Source: Henricia sp. BOLD:AAB3569
Taxonomy: Eukaryota > Echinodermata > Asteroidea > Spinulosida > Echinasteridae
Direction: 5' to 3'
Assembly: GCA_037783545.1 (NCBI GenBank)
Contig: JBBELK010000298.1
Location: 2,170,001-2,234,000 of the forward strand
Length of the DNA: 64,000 nt
Positions 36,601 to 51,600 of the stretch are shown here, in pieces. The position numbers were made by a program, and so were the translations under genes. The notes under the pieces were generated by a model. That model searched no databases and was not told where the DNA came from. It was given only the letters and a program-made list of their open reading frames with translations. Every line of letters starts with the position of its first letter. Positions within the stretch are counted from its first letter, which is position 1.

Positions 36601-39600
36601 CTTTCTGCTTCTACGATGTTTTCTTCCCATAAATAGTACTTTGGGAGGTTTTTTTAATTTATAATTGTTGGACTCAATGGGCTTGAATAAAATCCGCTTT
36701 CTGGAAAAATCTGAACAAGCTCCCTCAATTCAATAGACCAGTTGCGTGATAGATTTGCATAAATCCTAGAGTCCCGCCTTCGCTCTATGGATCGAGTCTA
36801 GCACCAGACTACCTGGCAAATCGGGCCATTTCCGCGTGAAAGTCTGTGCAGTACCTGGAATACCTCGCACATTACTCTCTGCATTTTTAAGCTGGACCAT
36901 TCAAAATTACATGTCTAAATGAACACGTTGGAACATAGTCATCATGAATTTGTCAAAATAACGAAAACGTGTTTTTTTACTTAAAATTGATGTCAACTTT
37001 GAAAGCTAGAACGTTTCCAACTGCAATGATGCATTACAGAAAGTAGAGAAACGATATTGGGTTATGTGACTGGTTTGAAGTTGCATGCTCATCAACATTT
37101 TCAATCAACAAGGTCTAGCTCAGAAATTCATAGAGTAATGTGTGAGGTATTCCAGGTAACGCACGGTTACCATGTACCAGCATGCACCCCCTGGAAATGG
37201 GGCCGATTTGCCAGATATAGTATGGTGCTCCAGTCACTCATACCCAAAGGGCCATAGTCAACCTTGGTTCAATATGACAAAACAAATTTATGCTGAATGT
37301 TGTGACCTCCAAGTGGTTATTCTACATGCACTAATAGCTCCAAAAGGGTGCATTGTTTGCTCTGAAAACAGGCAACACAAAAACATTTACAGACACAAAG
37401 CCTTGGCCTACCATACATGTATGCAATTTTGACGAGTGCGTTTTAATCATCAGGCACAGTGTGTTTAAATCAGGCACGTAGGATGTATGAAAACTGGGAA
37501 AATGCCCGTGAAGCATTATTTTTCTGTACACATTGTGTTTTCAAGGTGACTCACCGGAGGGTGGTTTTTATAATACATCTTCATTCAAAAACAGAAATAA
37601 TGTGGTTTGTATTTGTTTTACAATCATGTAATCTATCTTGAAATATTTATACTGTTCTTTTAGAGTACTACAAAGACAACATTAATTGATAGTCACATGC
37701 ATTTGCAAATTTCTTTCATTTTTTAAAAATGTTTTATTTTAAATATCTAGCCGACACTTTTGGACTAACTCGCGAAACCCGTTTGACCAGGTCTCAGTGG
37801 CTAGTTGACGTGGCTGTTTAATAACAAAATCAGGGCTTCTATTGGCAATTCCAATTTTATCCAAAATGCCATTTCGGACATACCCTACACAAAGGCAATA
37901 TGTCATTACACTACATGAAAGAAAATGCCCTTCTCTAAAACTAGTTTGGACACACTTTGTAGTAACATGAGCATCAACACTACCCCAAGATTATATCACT
38001 ACGAAAATCTACTGGTTTAGGTTTAGTTATTGGTTTAGTTTAAATTTAGACTTGCAGGGATGGCGACGATAGCTCGAAGAACACACTCCACGCTCGCTGA
38101 CGGTTTAGTTTTCGAGTCTCAACACCTGAATGTAAAATCTTTTCACATATTGACAAGTTGTTCTTTACTTATTTTTTTAAAAACAATTCTTTTTTATTAA
38201 AATATCAATTCTTGATCAGAAAAATTGTTGAATGTAGTGAACTTGTGGATAACAAGGCACTGATCAATCAATCACTTTGGAATTGCTTTCAAGACTATTC
38301 CGCTTCTGTGACTTCCTCCAGGTCTAAAAGGACCGCGGTTTGAACAAATGAAAATGTTTCTAAGAAAATCCTGTAGGTGAGGACCTGTGTGGGATAAACA
38401 GACCTCTACATCTCAAAAACAGCCATAGAAGGGCATGAGCTCGTCTCAGTGGATCGTACAGAGGCATTGTGCCAACGTGTTTGCATCCGTGGGCAAGACA
38501 CAATCTCAATTGCTTCGTCAACCCAAGCGATATTTGGGGAGCTGTTAATAGGGGGAATGCTACAATCTAGCTGCTGATAGGGTTGGGCACCTTGGCCAGG
38601 CAGTCACCTAGTTTAAGCGAAATGGTTCTGGTGATTTCCTGATGGCAGCAGTAAAAATGGTAACAGCGCATTGATTATAAAAAAAATACCCTCATGAAGG
38701 GTAGATATGTGCGCTATACAATAATCTATCATTATTGATAAAATATGTTTCTTTAATCTTTTGATTACTAAACTTTTGAACTAAAATTTTACATTCAGAG
38801 AGTTGAGAGCTCGAGCAAAAAATTTAGCATGATTTAGAAAGCCTTATTTATCGGTTAGCATCTAAGGTTTAGACTTGCAGGGATGTGTAAAAGTTACAGT
38901 GGAACATGTCTTACCCCTGGTTGATAAAACAAGAAAAATGGTGTAAAAAGATTCTTAAAACATCAATAATGAAGAAAAGAAAACATCAAGAATAAACTGC
39001 ATTTCAATGTTAAATTCATCACAAAAAGTAACAGTCAGTAAGGGTTCGATGAAAACTCTTTGTTTCCCGAAAGCTTAGACAAATGACCTGGTGATGAGTC
39101 ACTGTGAGGAAGAAAACTGTTAGAATGAAAACTTGAGGTCATCTGCCGTTACATTTCCATAACCAGACCTAAATGTAATATTAGTGGGCTTTGTTAAAAC
39201 GTCTACATCTACCACGCATTGTGATAAAACACAGAGGAATATAATTCCTCTGTAGATAAAACATCTTACACTTATGGGTAAATTTATGGTTAAGAAAGAA
39301 TACAATAATGAACATGATAACGTTTAACTTTTAACTTGCACAAGTGCCCACTAGGCTTGGGCGATTTCTAGAATCAATTCAGATATATCTGAGAAATCGC
39401 GTTTCCATTCTGATTCCATTTTCAAAACAAAATTTAGCACTAAAATTAAAAATAAATAAATAAATAAGGCCAAATAAAATAAATGGTGTGTTTACGGTAA
39501 CCTGACCTACCTGGAATTTTTTAGGCCTAATTGCCGACCTCAAACTTTTTATTGGCAATTTTCAAGTTGATAATTTTAAATGAGCACTATTTGCAATAAT

Positions 39601-42600
39601 TTCCAACGAACATAACATTTTCTACAATTGTACATGAACATGGTTAAATAGTGTTAAAATGAGTTTCAAACATTGCAAAACAACACGCAAATGCATGAAC
39701 TGAAATGTAAAACAAAAATGACAAAATAAAATTATTTTCCTACCTACCTACCTGGATTTTGTTTAGGCCGTTACCGTAAACCCACCATTTATTTTGTTTG
39801 GCCTAACTCGCAAACCTAACTAGTATTTTGGCCTAACTAGTATTTTGTAATTTGTGCATTTGTACGCAGTTGCGTACATGTAAGCCCACTTGCACAACAT
39901 TTTATTGCGTAAGTTGCGCAACATTCTTCTGAAGGTAACACACAAGCTATGGGGCTTGCGCCATTTGTCAAAAGTTGTGCAAGGTTTCGTGAAATCGACT
40001 GCTGGAATCACAACTTTTGCAACTCCCAACTCGGAATACACATGTAAAACGACTCCAGAGAAGGATTCGCCCAAGCCTATATTGTAGAACCTACAGTTAG
40101 TTTGAAATGCCACCTTAAAAGAATGGAAACATTCAGTACCAAAGACCTCCTAATAGTAGGAAAAAATACAGAAGTGTTTGCACTCGACTCATTTGCAATT
40201 TCGCCCTGCAACATACCTTCCCCACCACCCTCATAGGTCAGTTAAGGTCACTAGTCTCAGCCCCTGATAATCAACAATCAAGGGTCCATAAATTACAACC
40301 CTGCCAGCAATTCATCTTTGCTTCCCCTGTAGTGTGCAATCTTCTTCCCATCAACATTCATAATCGGCCCTTGTGGCTGCAAAATTGGACTGAAACACTG
40401 ATAAATAACCAAGCTTCGGTTTTGGCATGACATTTTTCTACTGGCTTCGTCTTCAATTGTCTCTGGCCATTTCTAATTGTAATTCTAAATGGCTTTGCCC
40501 ACACTTGTGAGTGACAGTGCAATGAGCACTGTTGAGGAATCCCTGGTATGAATACCAGAAAGAAATAATAATAATAATAGTCCTGGTTTGTACAGCTTTG
40601 ACACAAAACTGGGTCAGACATTTCACATTGCTAAAAATTCAAAAAGCAGAAGCCTGATGTATTTTTTTCTGTGTACTTGGAGCAGCTCGCAGTTCTGTAG
40701 TACCCATTTAAAACTCGCATGTCACTGTTCACTGATCAAGTAGAAAATATTTTATATTGAAATATAGATAAAGGTGGGTCAAGGCTTGTTTTTATATGCT
40801 AAAGCTGCCCCTTTACAGATTCCCTCATAAACATTAAAAGCCGTCGTGTTTTGCCGCAAGATTTAGAAATGCTATATTTATCCCAAGTATTTTTTTTCCA
40901 TTTTACTTTATTTTTCTGCTACCCACATACCTTGGAAACCATAAAACCCATAATCCAACTATATTTTAAAAAAAACAAACAAAAAACATGTGGAAATGTG
41001 CTGGTACCCTGATTTTTAAAACTATTATTTCCTTTTTCGTCACTTTGACCAATAAATCAATTTCTATCAAACTGTTTAACAGCCACGCTGGCATTATCAG
41101 CAAAAAAGGAAAACAGATGAATAATTTTTAATACGTAAATTTGCTGGCATTTTAAATCACAAATGAAGGGACTGTAATGCAACTCTATTTTGTATTAAAG
41201 TCAGAGCTCATTTATTTATTTAAAAAAAAAAATTAAGTCTTGTGGAAATTGTGTCATCTGTACAATTGTGTATATTTGTAAATTGAACACGAACTGAAGA
41301 CATATTAATTATGTAAAACGAAATTAATACTTTTGATACAGTATTAACTTTTTTTCTTATTCAAGGAAATTTTAATTTGATTAGTTTCATATGAATACTG
41401 TATAAACTAGTGTACTAGAATGACCTACAATGACCTAGAATGACCTTGATGTATATCAATTGGCAAAAACACATGAAATAATGGAGTTATGTTCATGTGC
41501 AAACATGTACATGTACCTTACACCTCTAACTGTAGAACAACATTGCAATACACGTACACTGACTTGTGACAAATTAAGACTGACTTGGGATGATTTAAAG
41601 GACAAATCAGAGTTGCAAAAATCAGAGTTGCAAATATTCTTAAAATTAATTATGTGACAAAATCTATCATTTACTGAAAACAATTAACACTAAACCTTTA
41701 AGGTCCTTCTCAAGTTATAGGAAAGTCTGTGTCAGTTAGTACATTATATGCAAATGATATGCAAATTTGAAATTTTAATGTTTTCACTCATTCTGTATTT
41801 TCTTAATTACCGGGTACTAAAAACTATGTGTGGCTTATTGATTGCTTTCCGGTGACGTCACGCATTCCATCTACCATTTTGGTTGTCATTTTTCATGACC
41901 CACGTGGCCCGAGTGATAACCGGCAAAAAGAGCAAGAAAAACGCATTGCTTTATGTTGTTGTGCCATGGCTGTTGTATCGATAAAGATAAAAATGTATTT
42001 CTTCAAAGCTAAAAATCGCGATCAAGTAGAAGCACTTTCATTTTTACAAGCCGAGTGCATGCTAAAAAATGTGAACGTATCGCAGCGCGCGCGAGCGGCA
42101 TCTTCGAATGAAAATACGCTGGTGAATACTTGTTTACACATGTTTATGTGCGTCTTTTGGCGCGCACGTGTACGCACGTTACCGTTGACGACCAAACATT
42201 TCCGGATGTTCTACGTCACGGAAAGCAATCATTGCATGTCTGTTTGTTCATGTGATGACTTTTTTAATTCACTCCTGTCACATACAAAAAAGTAAAAAAA
42301 CGAACTCCGATTCCCACTACAGGTACAACCCAAAATACAGTCAAAACATTGTGCACAATTGACATATTTGAAGAGAAGTGGGTGGGGCTTAAATGGAGGG
42401 GCATAAATGATAGACCAACAAGTCATAATACTCACTTTAACGTCCTTGAGTTGTTCCCATTTTGGAATAAAGAGAAACTTTATCCCCTTCTCGGCGCCCT
42501 CGAGTAGCAGTCCGTTGACAAAGAGAATCAAGAGGACCACGTAGGGGAACGTGGCAGTGACGTAGACGACCTGAGATCAGAGGTCAGAGGGGAAGGTGGA

Positions 42601-45600
42601 AATCCAAAATTGAGGGAGGGGTATAAAAAGAAGTTACATTTTTATTCATTTAATGAGGTGGATGTTTCTTTAAATCACAATTTGGCCAATGTAGCAATGC
42701 AATCTGTTCCTAGAAGTTTTTTGGCTTAATATGTGGCATTTAAAGGACCTACATGTACATGTATGTATCATTTGCAAGATAAAACTTTTTAGAGATTCGT
42801 GGAATAAGAGTGTAACATATCTAAGGAAGAATGTTGGTATACTACATGTAGGCTGGAGAAATTGTAGCTACTTAAGCCCGCCGCACACCTTTGCGATTTA
42901 CCGGCCCATCGGATCCGGAAAAATCAAACAAATAAGTTTGATTTGCTCCGGTCTAAAGCGTACAGTCAGACCGGCCCGAATTGTTTCAGCGCACACCTTT
43001 CCGGTCAGGGCTCGAATTTCATGAAAACATTTGCTAGACCACAGGGTTAGTAGCTTAAATCATTTACTGGACCGACGCTATTTTTACAAGACCAAAGCCA
43101 CAAGGAACGTGGATTTAATGTTCGTTAGTTTAAAAATGCACTGGACCACTGGTCTAGTACAGTAGAGAAAGCACTAGACCGAGGCTTAAATTACTGGCCT
43201 CGGTCCACCGGTCCAGTGGGTATTTCGAGCCCTGCCGGTATGTGGTCCGATGATCCGATTATTCGGTAAATCGCAAAGGTGTGCAGCGGGCTTTAGATGC
43301 ATCAATGCTTCAGAAAACCTTGAAAATCTATATATGGATTTTGTGTACAAGAGAATGGTAAAAAAGTCCCGTGCACGGGACTTTTTTTAGAAAACTACCT
43401 TCGGTTGTCAATTTCTAGCATGAAATACCATTTTGGACGGAAATAAATTATTGTGGCGTTTGTTACCAATGCTATCAACACTGAGTAAGGTTTTTCTTGT
43501 CAACTTTGGGTCAAAACAAAAGCCATAATAGCAGCAAAATAAATGCAAAAAAATTTCTCCATGTTTTGATTTAAAATACAGCTCTGTGCAGTCATACATT
43601 TAATGTATTTTTCATAAGAAAATTTTGATGTCAACTTAATTTTAAAACAAAAATTCAAACTTTGATTAAACTGAAAATTAAACTGCTCAGTATATTTCCA
43701 GAGGAAAAAAATGAAACAAAAGACAATGAGCACAACGGACACAATGCGTATTGACCAGACCAATTTTGAGCCAAAAGAAATGCAAACCTTTAGTTAAATT
43801 AAAATCTGAAAATTTCTTCTGTAATTAAGTTGACATTGAAATATTCACATAACAGCATGACTGCATAAAGCTTATGTGTGATGAAAATTCCCAATGTGTT
43901 TGTTTTATTGCTCGGCATAAAACTATAACTCATCACAGTGTTAATGGGTAAAAAAGGCAGCTAAATACAAGAAGTTGTGACGTTTTAAGATCTTAAAGCT
44001 GCTGAGAGCTCAAAGCCGTAGAAGTGAAACCCTGCGTGTTTGTACATGTGTGTTTGAATTCCGGGCTTAGCAAACGGAGGTGTAAGGGGTATCTCGAGAG
44101 AAAGCAGTCATCTGTCCATCATGGAATGGCCTGCCCAGTCACCTGATCTAAATCCTATTAAGCTGCTCTGGGAGGAGTTGGATCTTAAGGTCAGAAACAA
44201 ATGCCCAACCAGCCAAGAACACCTCTGAAGAGTCTTTAAAAAGGCGTATTTCCACTGAATGTTTGGAGAAACTGACAATCAGGATGCAGAGATTGTGTGT
44301 ACATGTAGCTGTCATAGCTGCTGAACATCAAGTTTAGCCGTTTCTTTTTGCATGCTCTTCAATTTGTTGATAAAGCCCTGAGGCCGAAGATGGCACTATA
44401 ATTAACATGTATATATTGCTTTTTGTTAGAATACATTTGCTTTTACAAAATTAACATTCACAAAATTATACGTTTTCTTCTCAAAAGCCTGAAACTTTCA
44501 AGGTGTTTCCAAAGTTTTGATGTGTCGTGTATTTCATGTTTCATGTATTTTGAGACTTCCCTAAATATGTCCTGGCCATTTCATCCGACATACATGTACC
44601 TTGCCAGATGTCTTGAGACCTTTGAAGAGGCAAAGGTAAACGAAGACCCAGGCCACGAACAACAGACCCAGTAGCTCCCAGCGCATGTGACCGGTATCGC
44701 CAATGGAATCTGTGATCTGCAGTACACGATTACTGGTAGAAACACAAAAAAAGGAGGAAGTTCAACAGGTTACAAAAACAAGAGGCCACTGTAGGTACAG
44801 TCAATTGCATTAGAAACCAACCGCTCCACACTGAAATAACAACGGAATTATATCCTGTTTTGACAGTATTAACTTCCCTGAGAAGATAAACAATGTATCA
44901 TGTTCACAGAAAATTTGTTTCATTTAAAATGCTGTATGCACGCACCAATACTCATGGTCAATAAGCCTTTTTCCCCACTAGAACGTCAAACCCCGGGGCG
45001 ACTCATCACCCACCCCCCCCACCCTGGTCCCGAGCAGGGTTGAACTTGCCCCAGGGAATGAGCAATCTCAGGGGTGGCTCAGGGGTGGCGCAGGGGTGAG
45101 AGTTGCAAGTGGAAATCAGGGCTTATTTTCACCCCGGCGTCACCCCCTCCAAGATTTTGTCTAGGCCTCAAGACACTGCATTACTTTGAGCTCAAAACGG
45201 GATGCAGAATTTGTAAAAAGTACACCTTGTCCTTTTCATTGAAATAGAAAATCATTGGTTCCATTTGGATTTTTAACATAAGAAAACAGTTCAAGCACCA
45301 CACCTCCAACTAAAAGAGTAAAAAAATTAAGGTCATGGTACACATGTATCCCCCATCAAAATACATAATAATACGCAATCATACGCAATCATCCCGACAC
45401 CAAAGTGTCATACAGCAAATAAGATCTGTCACGTCTGTAGCAATGCATTGAATGTATTTGTTCTGCTTAAATATGAGACTGTGAATAATGCAGACTAAAA
45501 TAATAATAAAACCCAAATGCCTCCCACACACGTCTCCATATATTTCATGTTTCTTGAAAAACATGAACCTTTTTTCAACCTGCCACCCTATTCAGATCAC

Positions 45601-48600
45601 CATTGCATTACACACTGTACATTCCAACTTGTCAACAGTTGTAGGCTGCCAAAACACATACATGTACTTTACCGAAGAATGGGCAAGTTTTGATGTACTG
45701 CACATGTGCATGTACATGTACATTCTGTGAGCCATTTGAGCTCCACCCATATCATGTTTCTGGAAAAACATGAACATTTGTTCCAACCTGCCACTCCATT
45801 CAGATCAGCATTGCATTACACACTGTACATGTACATTCCAAATTGTCAACAGTATGGCCTAAAGGCGTGTTCCCATTGGACTTTTTTTTCCCGCGCCCTC
45901 GCGGGAACTTTCCGCGACTCCCTGTAAACATTCCTTCCTGTAAATCTCCCATGCGTTCCCACTTACCATATATTTTACACGACGCGAGCGGAAAATTTAG
46001 CTACTCCGCTGGCCATATGTGGTCAATTGAGGGCGTGTTTTACATAACCTTTGACCTAACAGGATGTTTGACATGCCATGCGATGCACATATTGGCGCGA
46101 AATTATTAATTGTGTGCTGCTGCACGAAACCCAATCAAATTTCGAACAACTTCGATTAAACTTGCCATTATATTTGCGAAGAAAAGAGCATGAAAAAACA
46201 TGTGCATACGTACATACAGGGCCTGTACATAATAACCAAATTTTTTTCGCGCAATGTGTGGTGGGATTGCACGATGCAGGAAGTGACATCATCCATTTGG
46301 CATTTTACACAGCGGCAGCGGTAGTTCTACAGGGCGGCGCTGTTCCCACTGGACTTTTCGAGGGCCCTGTAAAACTCCCGCGGTTGAGCGGAAAGTTTCC
46401 GCGGCCTCTCTCGCCCTGTACGTTTTACATCGTGGTCGCGGTAACTTTACAGGGACGCTAATTCTCCGTGCGTCCTCATTGGACTAAATTTTGTTACTCT
46501 CCCGCACAACCAGGGGAGTTTAACCAAAAATAGTCCAATGGGAACACCACTTAACTGGGTATTATACAAATGCCAAACAGGTGAAAAGGTTAATTTTAAG
46601 TTTCAGCATCATTTGAGTTGTGCACGCAAGGACCATACCAATATGTACATGTATGCAATTTGGTTTTTTCGTCTTGGTTATAAATTTAAAAATACTCTTG
46701 AACAAAACAATGTAAATTTTGTGTTAAATTTTGCCAAAAAAAGGGTGCCGTGTGTCACTTTCGGAACCCACCATTGAACAAAATTAAGAAACATTAGAAT
46801 TCAAATTGTGGTTATAAAAATGACAAACTGCTGCAGTTTCGATCCACCCCAGATTGTTTTCTTGACTGAGAGAACCAGGGAACTAGGAATGTGTAATTCA
46901 TGAAACAGCAACCAGGGGCCAAAAAAACATATGGTGAAACTTGTATATGGGTCTGTCCACAGTAATGGGGTACATTTGAAAAATAAGTCATAATTCCTTT
47001 CAGATGTCTTTAGTTTATCTCAGAATTAAAGAAATGTCCTTGTTTTGTCCTCAGGAGATTTTGCCCAAAAAGGTAAGAAATTGCTGCCACAACATACATT
47101 TTTGAAAAGCAAGTGTACAAATTTTCCTATTACATGTACGCATGTAACGTGGACAGACAATTTTGTGACATTTTTTTTCCGTCTTTGTTACATGCGTAAT
47201 AGGGAAATTTGTGCACGAGGTTTTCACAAATGTCTGTTGTAGGACTATTTTTCTTACTCCTTGGTGAAAAAGTTATTTCCTCAGTTTAGCTTGATAATTT
47301 AAAGGGCCACTTATTTAGGATTTTTATCAATGAAATCTATGCTTTAAAACCACTCTACTCAGTTAAAGTCATAAAAATTCTATTTGGAGCTTGCTTTGGG
47401 GGTTAAAACAAAGGTTTTTAGTTTTTATGCTAATGCCAATATGCATATTCATGACCAAGGTCACTATGTCACAAGAGCAAACACAGGAAAATCAAATTCA
47501 ACTGTGCACAAAAGATTCCCATTTTTTCTCAATTTTACTGAAACTTTTGTAATCCATGGCTGTTTGAGTTTGTTTTACATGTTGCCTGCTGTAAGCCACG
47601 ACAAAACTGGGGGTAGAAACTGCAGCAATTTGCCACAAGTCCAACTTGAAGTCTTATGTTTTTTCTTAACTTTTCCCTTCTGTCTTCCTTATGTGATGCT
47701 CTCAAAACAGCGCCCTCTGTCTGATTTATTGCAGTGAAATCTTCAAAGTTGAAAAAGGCCACCTTTTATTGATTTTACATCCAAACGAACAATAGTATGT
47801 CTTGCTGAACAAGTAATCCGTCATTATGAAGCAAAGCTTAGGCACAAAGTTGTTTAGCATGTCACAGGCCCTTTAAAGATAAAATTTAGACATTTGAAGT
47901 GAACTGGGACCTAAGATCTTGAATGTTACAGAAATGTACCCCATTACTGTGGACAGACCCATATAGTGGCCACCCTCGGGACCGTAAAAACTGGCCACTA
48001 TAAACAGGTGGCCCCTTTATAGAGGTCACGTAAGCATTATACAAATGGCATTTGGGACCAAAGATGTGTGGCCACTATAAACAGGTGGCCTGTTTCTCAA
48101 AGCAGGTTTCACAGAGTGGATATCTGTGCACAAAATGTAATGATAAATGTACAGATGTGCTGTACCGGTACATGTACATTTATATATTTCAAAGTCTTGC
48201 CTTATAATACACGTAATGCAATAGACTGTGTAAGTTGACCTCGAGAACATGCAGGACTCCGCGAGACTTGTTGACTTCCAGAGATCTCGTATTGGAGCTT
48301 TTAAAGCACGTGCAACGACCTTTTTTTTCCGGTACCATTTAACCATTTTGACTCCATGTCAAAATTGGCAGTTTCACCTACCGATTCGGGGTCCACTGTA
48401 AAAATTCAATTATTACCTGTGCGAAAAGTTAATTGAGCAAAAATTTCATAAAATTTTTAATCCGACCATTAATCTGACCATTTCAATGGTGATCAGGCAC
48501 CATACCAGATGTTGTGTGAGATAAAACTATTAACCCTGGATGTAATATTAAAAACTACGCAGTGCATCGCTGGTAGGCCGAAAGTGGCACAAATATTGTT

Positions 48601-51600
48601 GTGAGTGTATTTGACGCGAAAACGTTGCATTTTTGCCGTTTTCAAAACCACTTGATTCCGCTTCAGACCATTTTTGCGATTTTTCTGTCCTGGCAATCAT
48701 GGCAGTGTGTACTTTATTTGTTTAAGTTTTTGTTGGTGGTTGTTATCTACTGATTCTACTCTCAGCAGAAGTGAACATTCGAACGGACGTTCAAACCAAA
48801 TATGTTTAGCCACATTAATATTTCTGCGGAGATGCACTAAGCCTGAGCCTGCTAATTCGTAAAGGGCACTTGCAAACCAGAAACTAAAGGTCAAACATTA
48901 TTTGTTTGTGGCAAGTTCGGACAACATTTTATTTATTTAATTAGTAGAATTTAAGGTGCCTTTTTCATTTATTGGTGTATGGGCGCTTACAAATGCGGTA
49001 CGTTAAAGTGACAAATCAAAGAAAATCGTCACAACGTTAAAACCCACAGATTTCCATTATCAGCTAGACAAGAAACTACTGTGTTATTGAATGGCACATC
49101 ACCGTAACCGGTTTTGGCCGGTTTGGAACGCATGCACTGCGGGAGGTTTTAATTGTATTCAATGGGAAAGTGCCCAAAACTATGCAAATGAGGTGCCCAT
49201 AATTATGCAAATGTGCCCAAAACTATTCAAATGAAGGTGCCCAAAACTATGCTAATGAGAAGGCGCAGTTATGCGTGTCCTGGTTCCGTTTCCGTTCAAG
49301 TTTTTAATTGAGTTCTGTGGTTAAAACCCCATTACATGGTCTATTACACATAATTAACTAATGCATTTGTTTGGTTTTTTTTTTACCAGTCCAGAAAAAC
49401 CAGTAAAACCTTTGAGTTACACGTATTATTCCAGTGGTCTAGTAAATTTTTACCCGAAATTTAAGCACTCGGAGATAGAGTCGATCAATCCTACAATAGC
49501 CATTTTGGGGCATTTCATGGGATTTGTCAAGGCCGGCTTTAACATACATGTACATTCGACCTGACTTTGCCGAATGGAGTCCCGCATTTTTCAAAAATGT
49601 GAGTTGAAGCCAGGTAAGCACCAAGTGTAGACACAAAAGGTGGATTGAAAAATTTGACATCAAACATTGAAACTACAATGTAGTTCAACTTTCTGCAAAT
49701 TTGCGGCATGAAAACTCTGTTGCGATGTCAAATTTGTATTTACAATGTACTTTCACTTTCACGTAAAGTATGGACCAGGCTTTATGCATGAAAGTGTCCA
49801 GGTCAACTTGTGCTTTCACGCAAAAATGCGACGTGCGTCACTTTGAGAAAAAGTGGTGTGAAGGTCATTTGGAGTGAAACGATGTACCGAAAACCAATGA
49901 ATCTCCAGAACACTTTCCGGCCAAGTTGATTCTGTGATTTTCAGTGCCTCATTGCACTCCAAACTCCCCCACAAACGTTTTTTCTGAAAGCGGCGGGTGG
50001 TGCATTTACGCGCGAGAAGTCTCAGTGTGAATCGACCCTTACTTGAAATACTCCTCTGTGGAAGACACGGTGTCATTGGGCTTAATGGTCCCGTTCAGTG
50101 CCAGGTAGTCATCGTGTGAGAAACATCTTGGAGTGTTCCACTCGTTACCGCAGCTATCCCAAGGCAGTTCACTCTGCATGGAGGCTATGAGGTAGAACAA
50201 GGCCCAGGCAATGATCACATTGTAGTAGGTGGTCAGAATGAAAGAGACGGCGACCGTAGCCAGACCAGTACCTGTATAAATGATGTTTAAAAAGCAACAA
50301 GAAACGAGTTACAAACAAGAAATAAGTACCGTAAAATCCTGTGTATAAGGCACACCTCCAACTGTAGACGGCTGGCACAATATGCCTTAAATACACTAGT
50401 ATAAGGCGCAGGCGTACCCATGTATAAGGCGCTCCCTCAACTTTTGATTTTTTGCTATGCTTTATTGTAATGCCAAGAACAAAATATGTGTGCTTCAAAT
50501 GCAAATGGTAATTCCCAAAATTAGGGGTCGGAAATGTTTGGTGTCCCAGTTACGTACGACACTCTCTGCTTCAAAAATCACCACTTATGACCATAAATTC
50601 TCAGTTATGGACTGTGGCCTGTGATTATAGGGGGCAGCATCATTTTCTTCAATATTTTGTTTTCTGATTCCTGAAAAAATATTCAAAACAAAAGACCATA
50701 AAGGCTTATAATTTGTTCCATGGTATTGAATAGGAGTTTGGTGTCCCGGGTTACCTATGCCAATGAAAATTGGCTGTAGAATGAGTTTGCATTAACCTTG
50801 GTGCCATACATGTATCTACATGTACTGGTACTGGTACACACAAACATTAAATTTAAGTGGCATTTGTTCAAATAAAAATAATTATTTTCTACTGGGAAAC
50901 ATGCACTTTCAATCATTAAAAACACTTGGAAATCTTAAAAAGCATGTCACACTTTTGGACCCCTAATTTTGGGAAATATCCACATAGCAGTTATGACAGA
51001 CACAAACTGAAACAAACTGCACATTTTTGATGGATTCTACACTGTGGTATTGTCCCTGGGTTTGTCACTGCAAACGGATGTACACACGTTTGCAGTGCAC
51101 AAGACGTACAGTAAGGGGCCGTCCATAAAAGTTACACGCCATCTACCGTGCTATTTAGACCACCACTCCCCTTTCCCCCTGTATGCAAATTTGTGCCATT
51201 TGCCATTGACACTAACACGTTTGAAGCATGTCTGAATTTTTACAGCAGGTGATTGCAAGGACAAACACGCAAGAGCGGAACACTTTTGCAGGTCTTGAAG
51301 GGAAAAAATGTAAGTACAGGAAGTTTCAATTTGTTTTATATTAAACAGAAGTTTTGAGGTTCCGAGTGATTTTCTAGATTAGGGGTAACCCAAAACGGCT
51401 TTTTCTTGATCTTACAGACTTATGTAACTGGTGATTTTAAATAACAAAAACTTGTACAATATCAAAACAAAAACTTGTCAATTTACAACGTTAGGGATTT
51501 TTAGATGTGTTTGGAACTTTGGAGTCACGGGTTTTTCCAGATGTCTTTCCCAAAATCCGGGAGGGTTGGCAGCTCTGCAATATGTTTGTGCATTTTCCAC

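Larger units (their letters stand above)
42755..43512 (-). mobile_element. Outer element of a three-level nest
   Basis: Inverse of 29268-29624: GTATCATTTGCAAGATAAAA at the left, AAGTCCCGTGCACGGGACTT hairpin and TTTCTTGTCAACTTTGGGTC at the right. Interrupted by 42875-43292. Confidence 0.8.
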
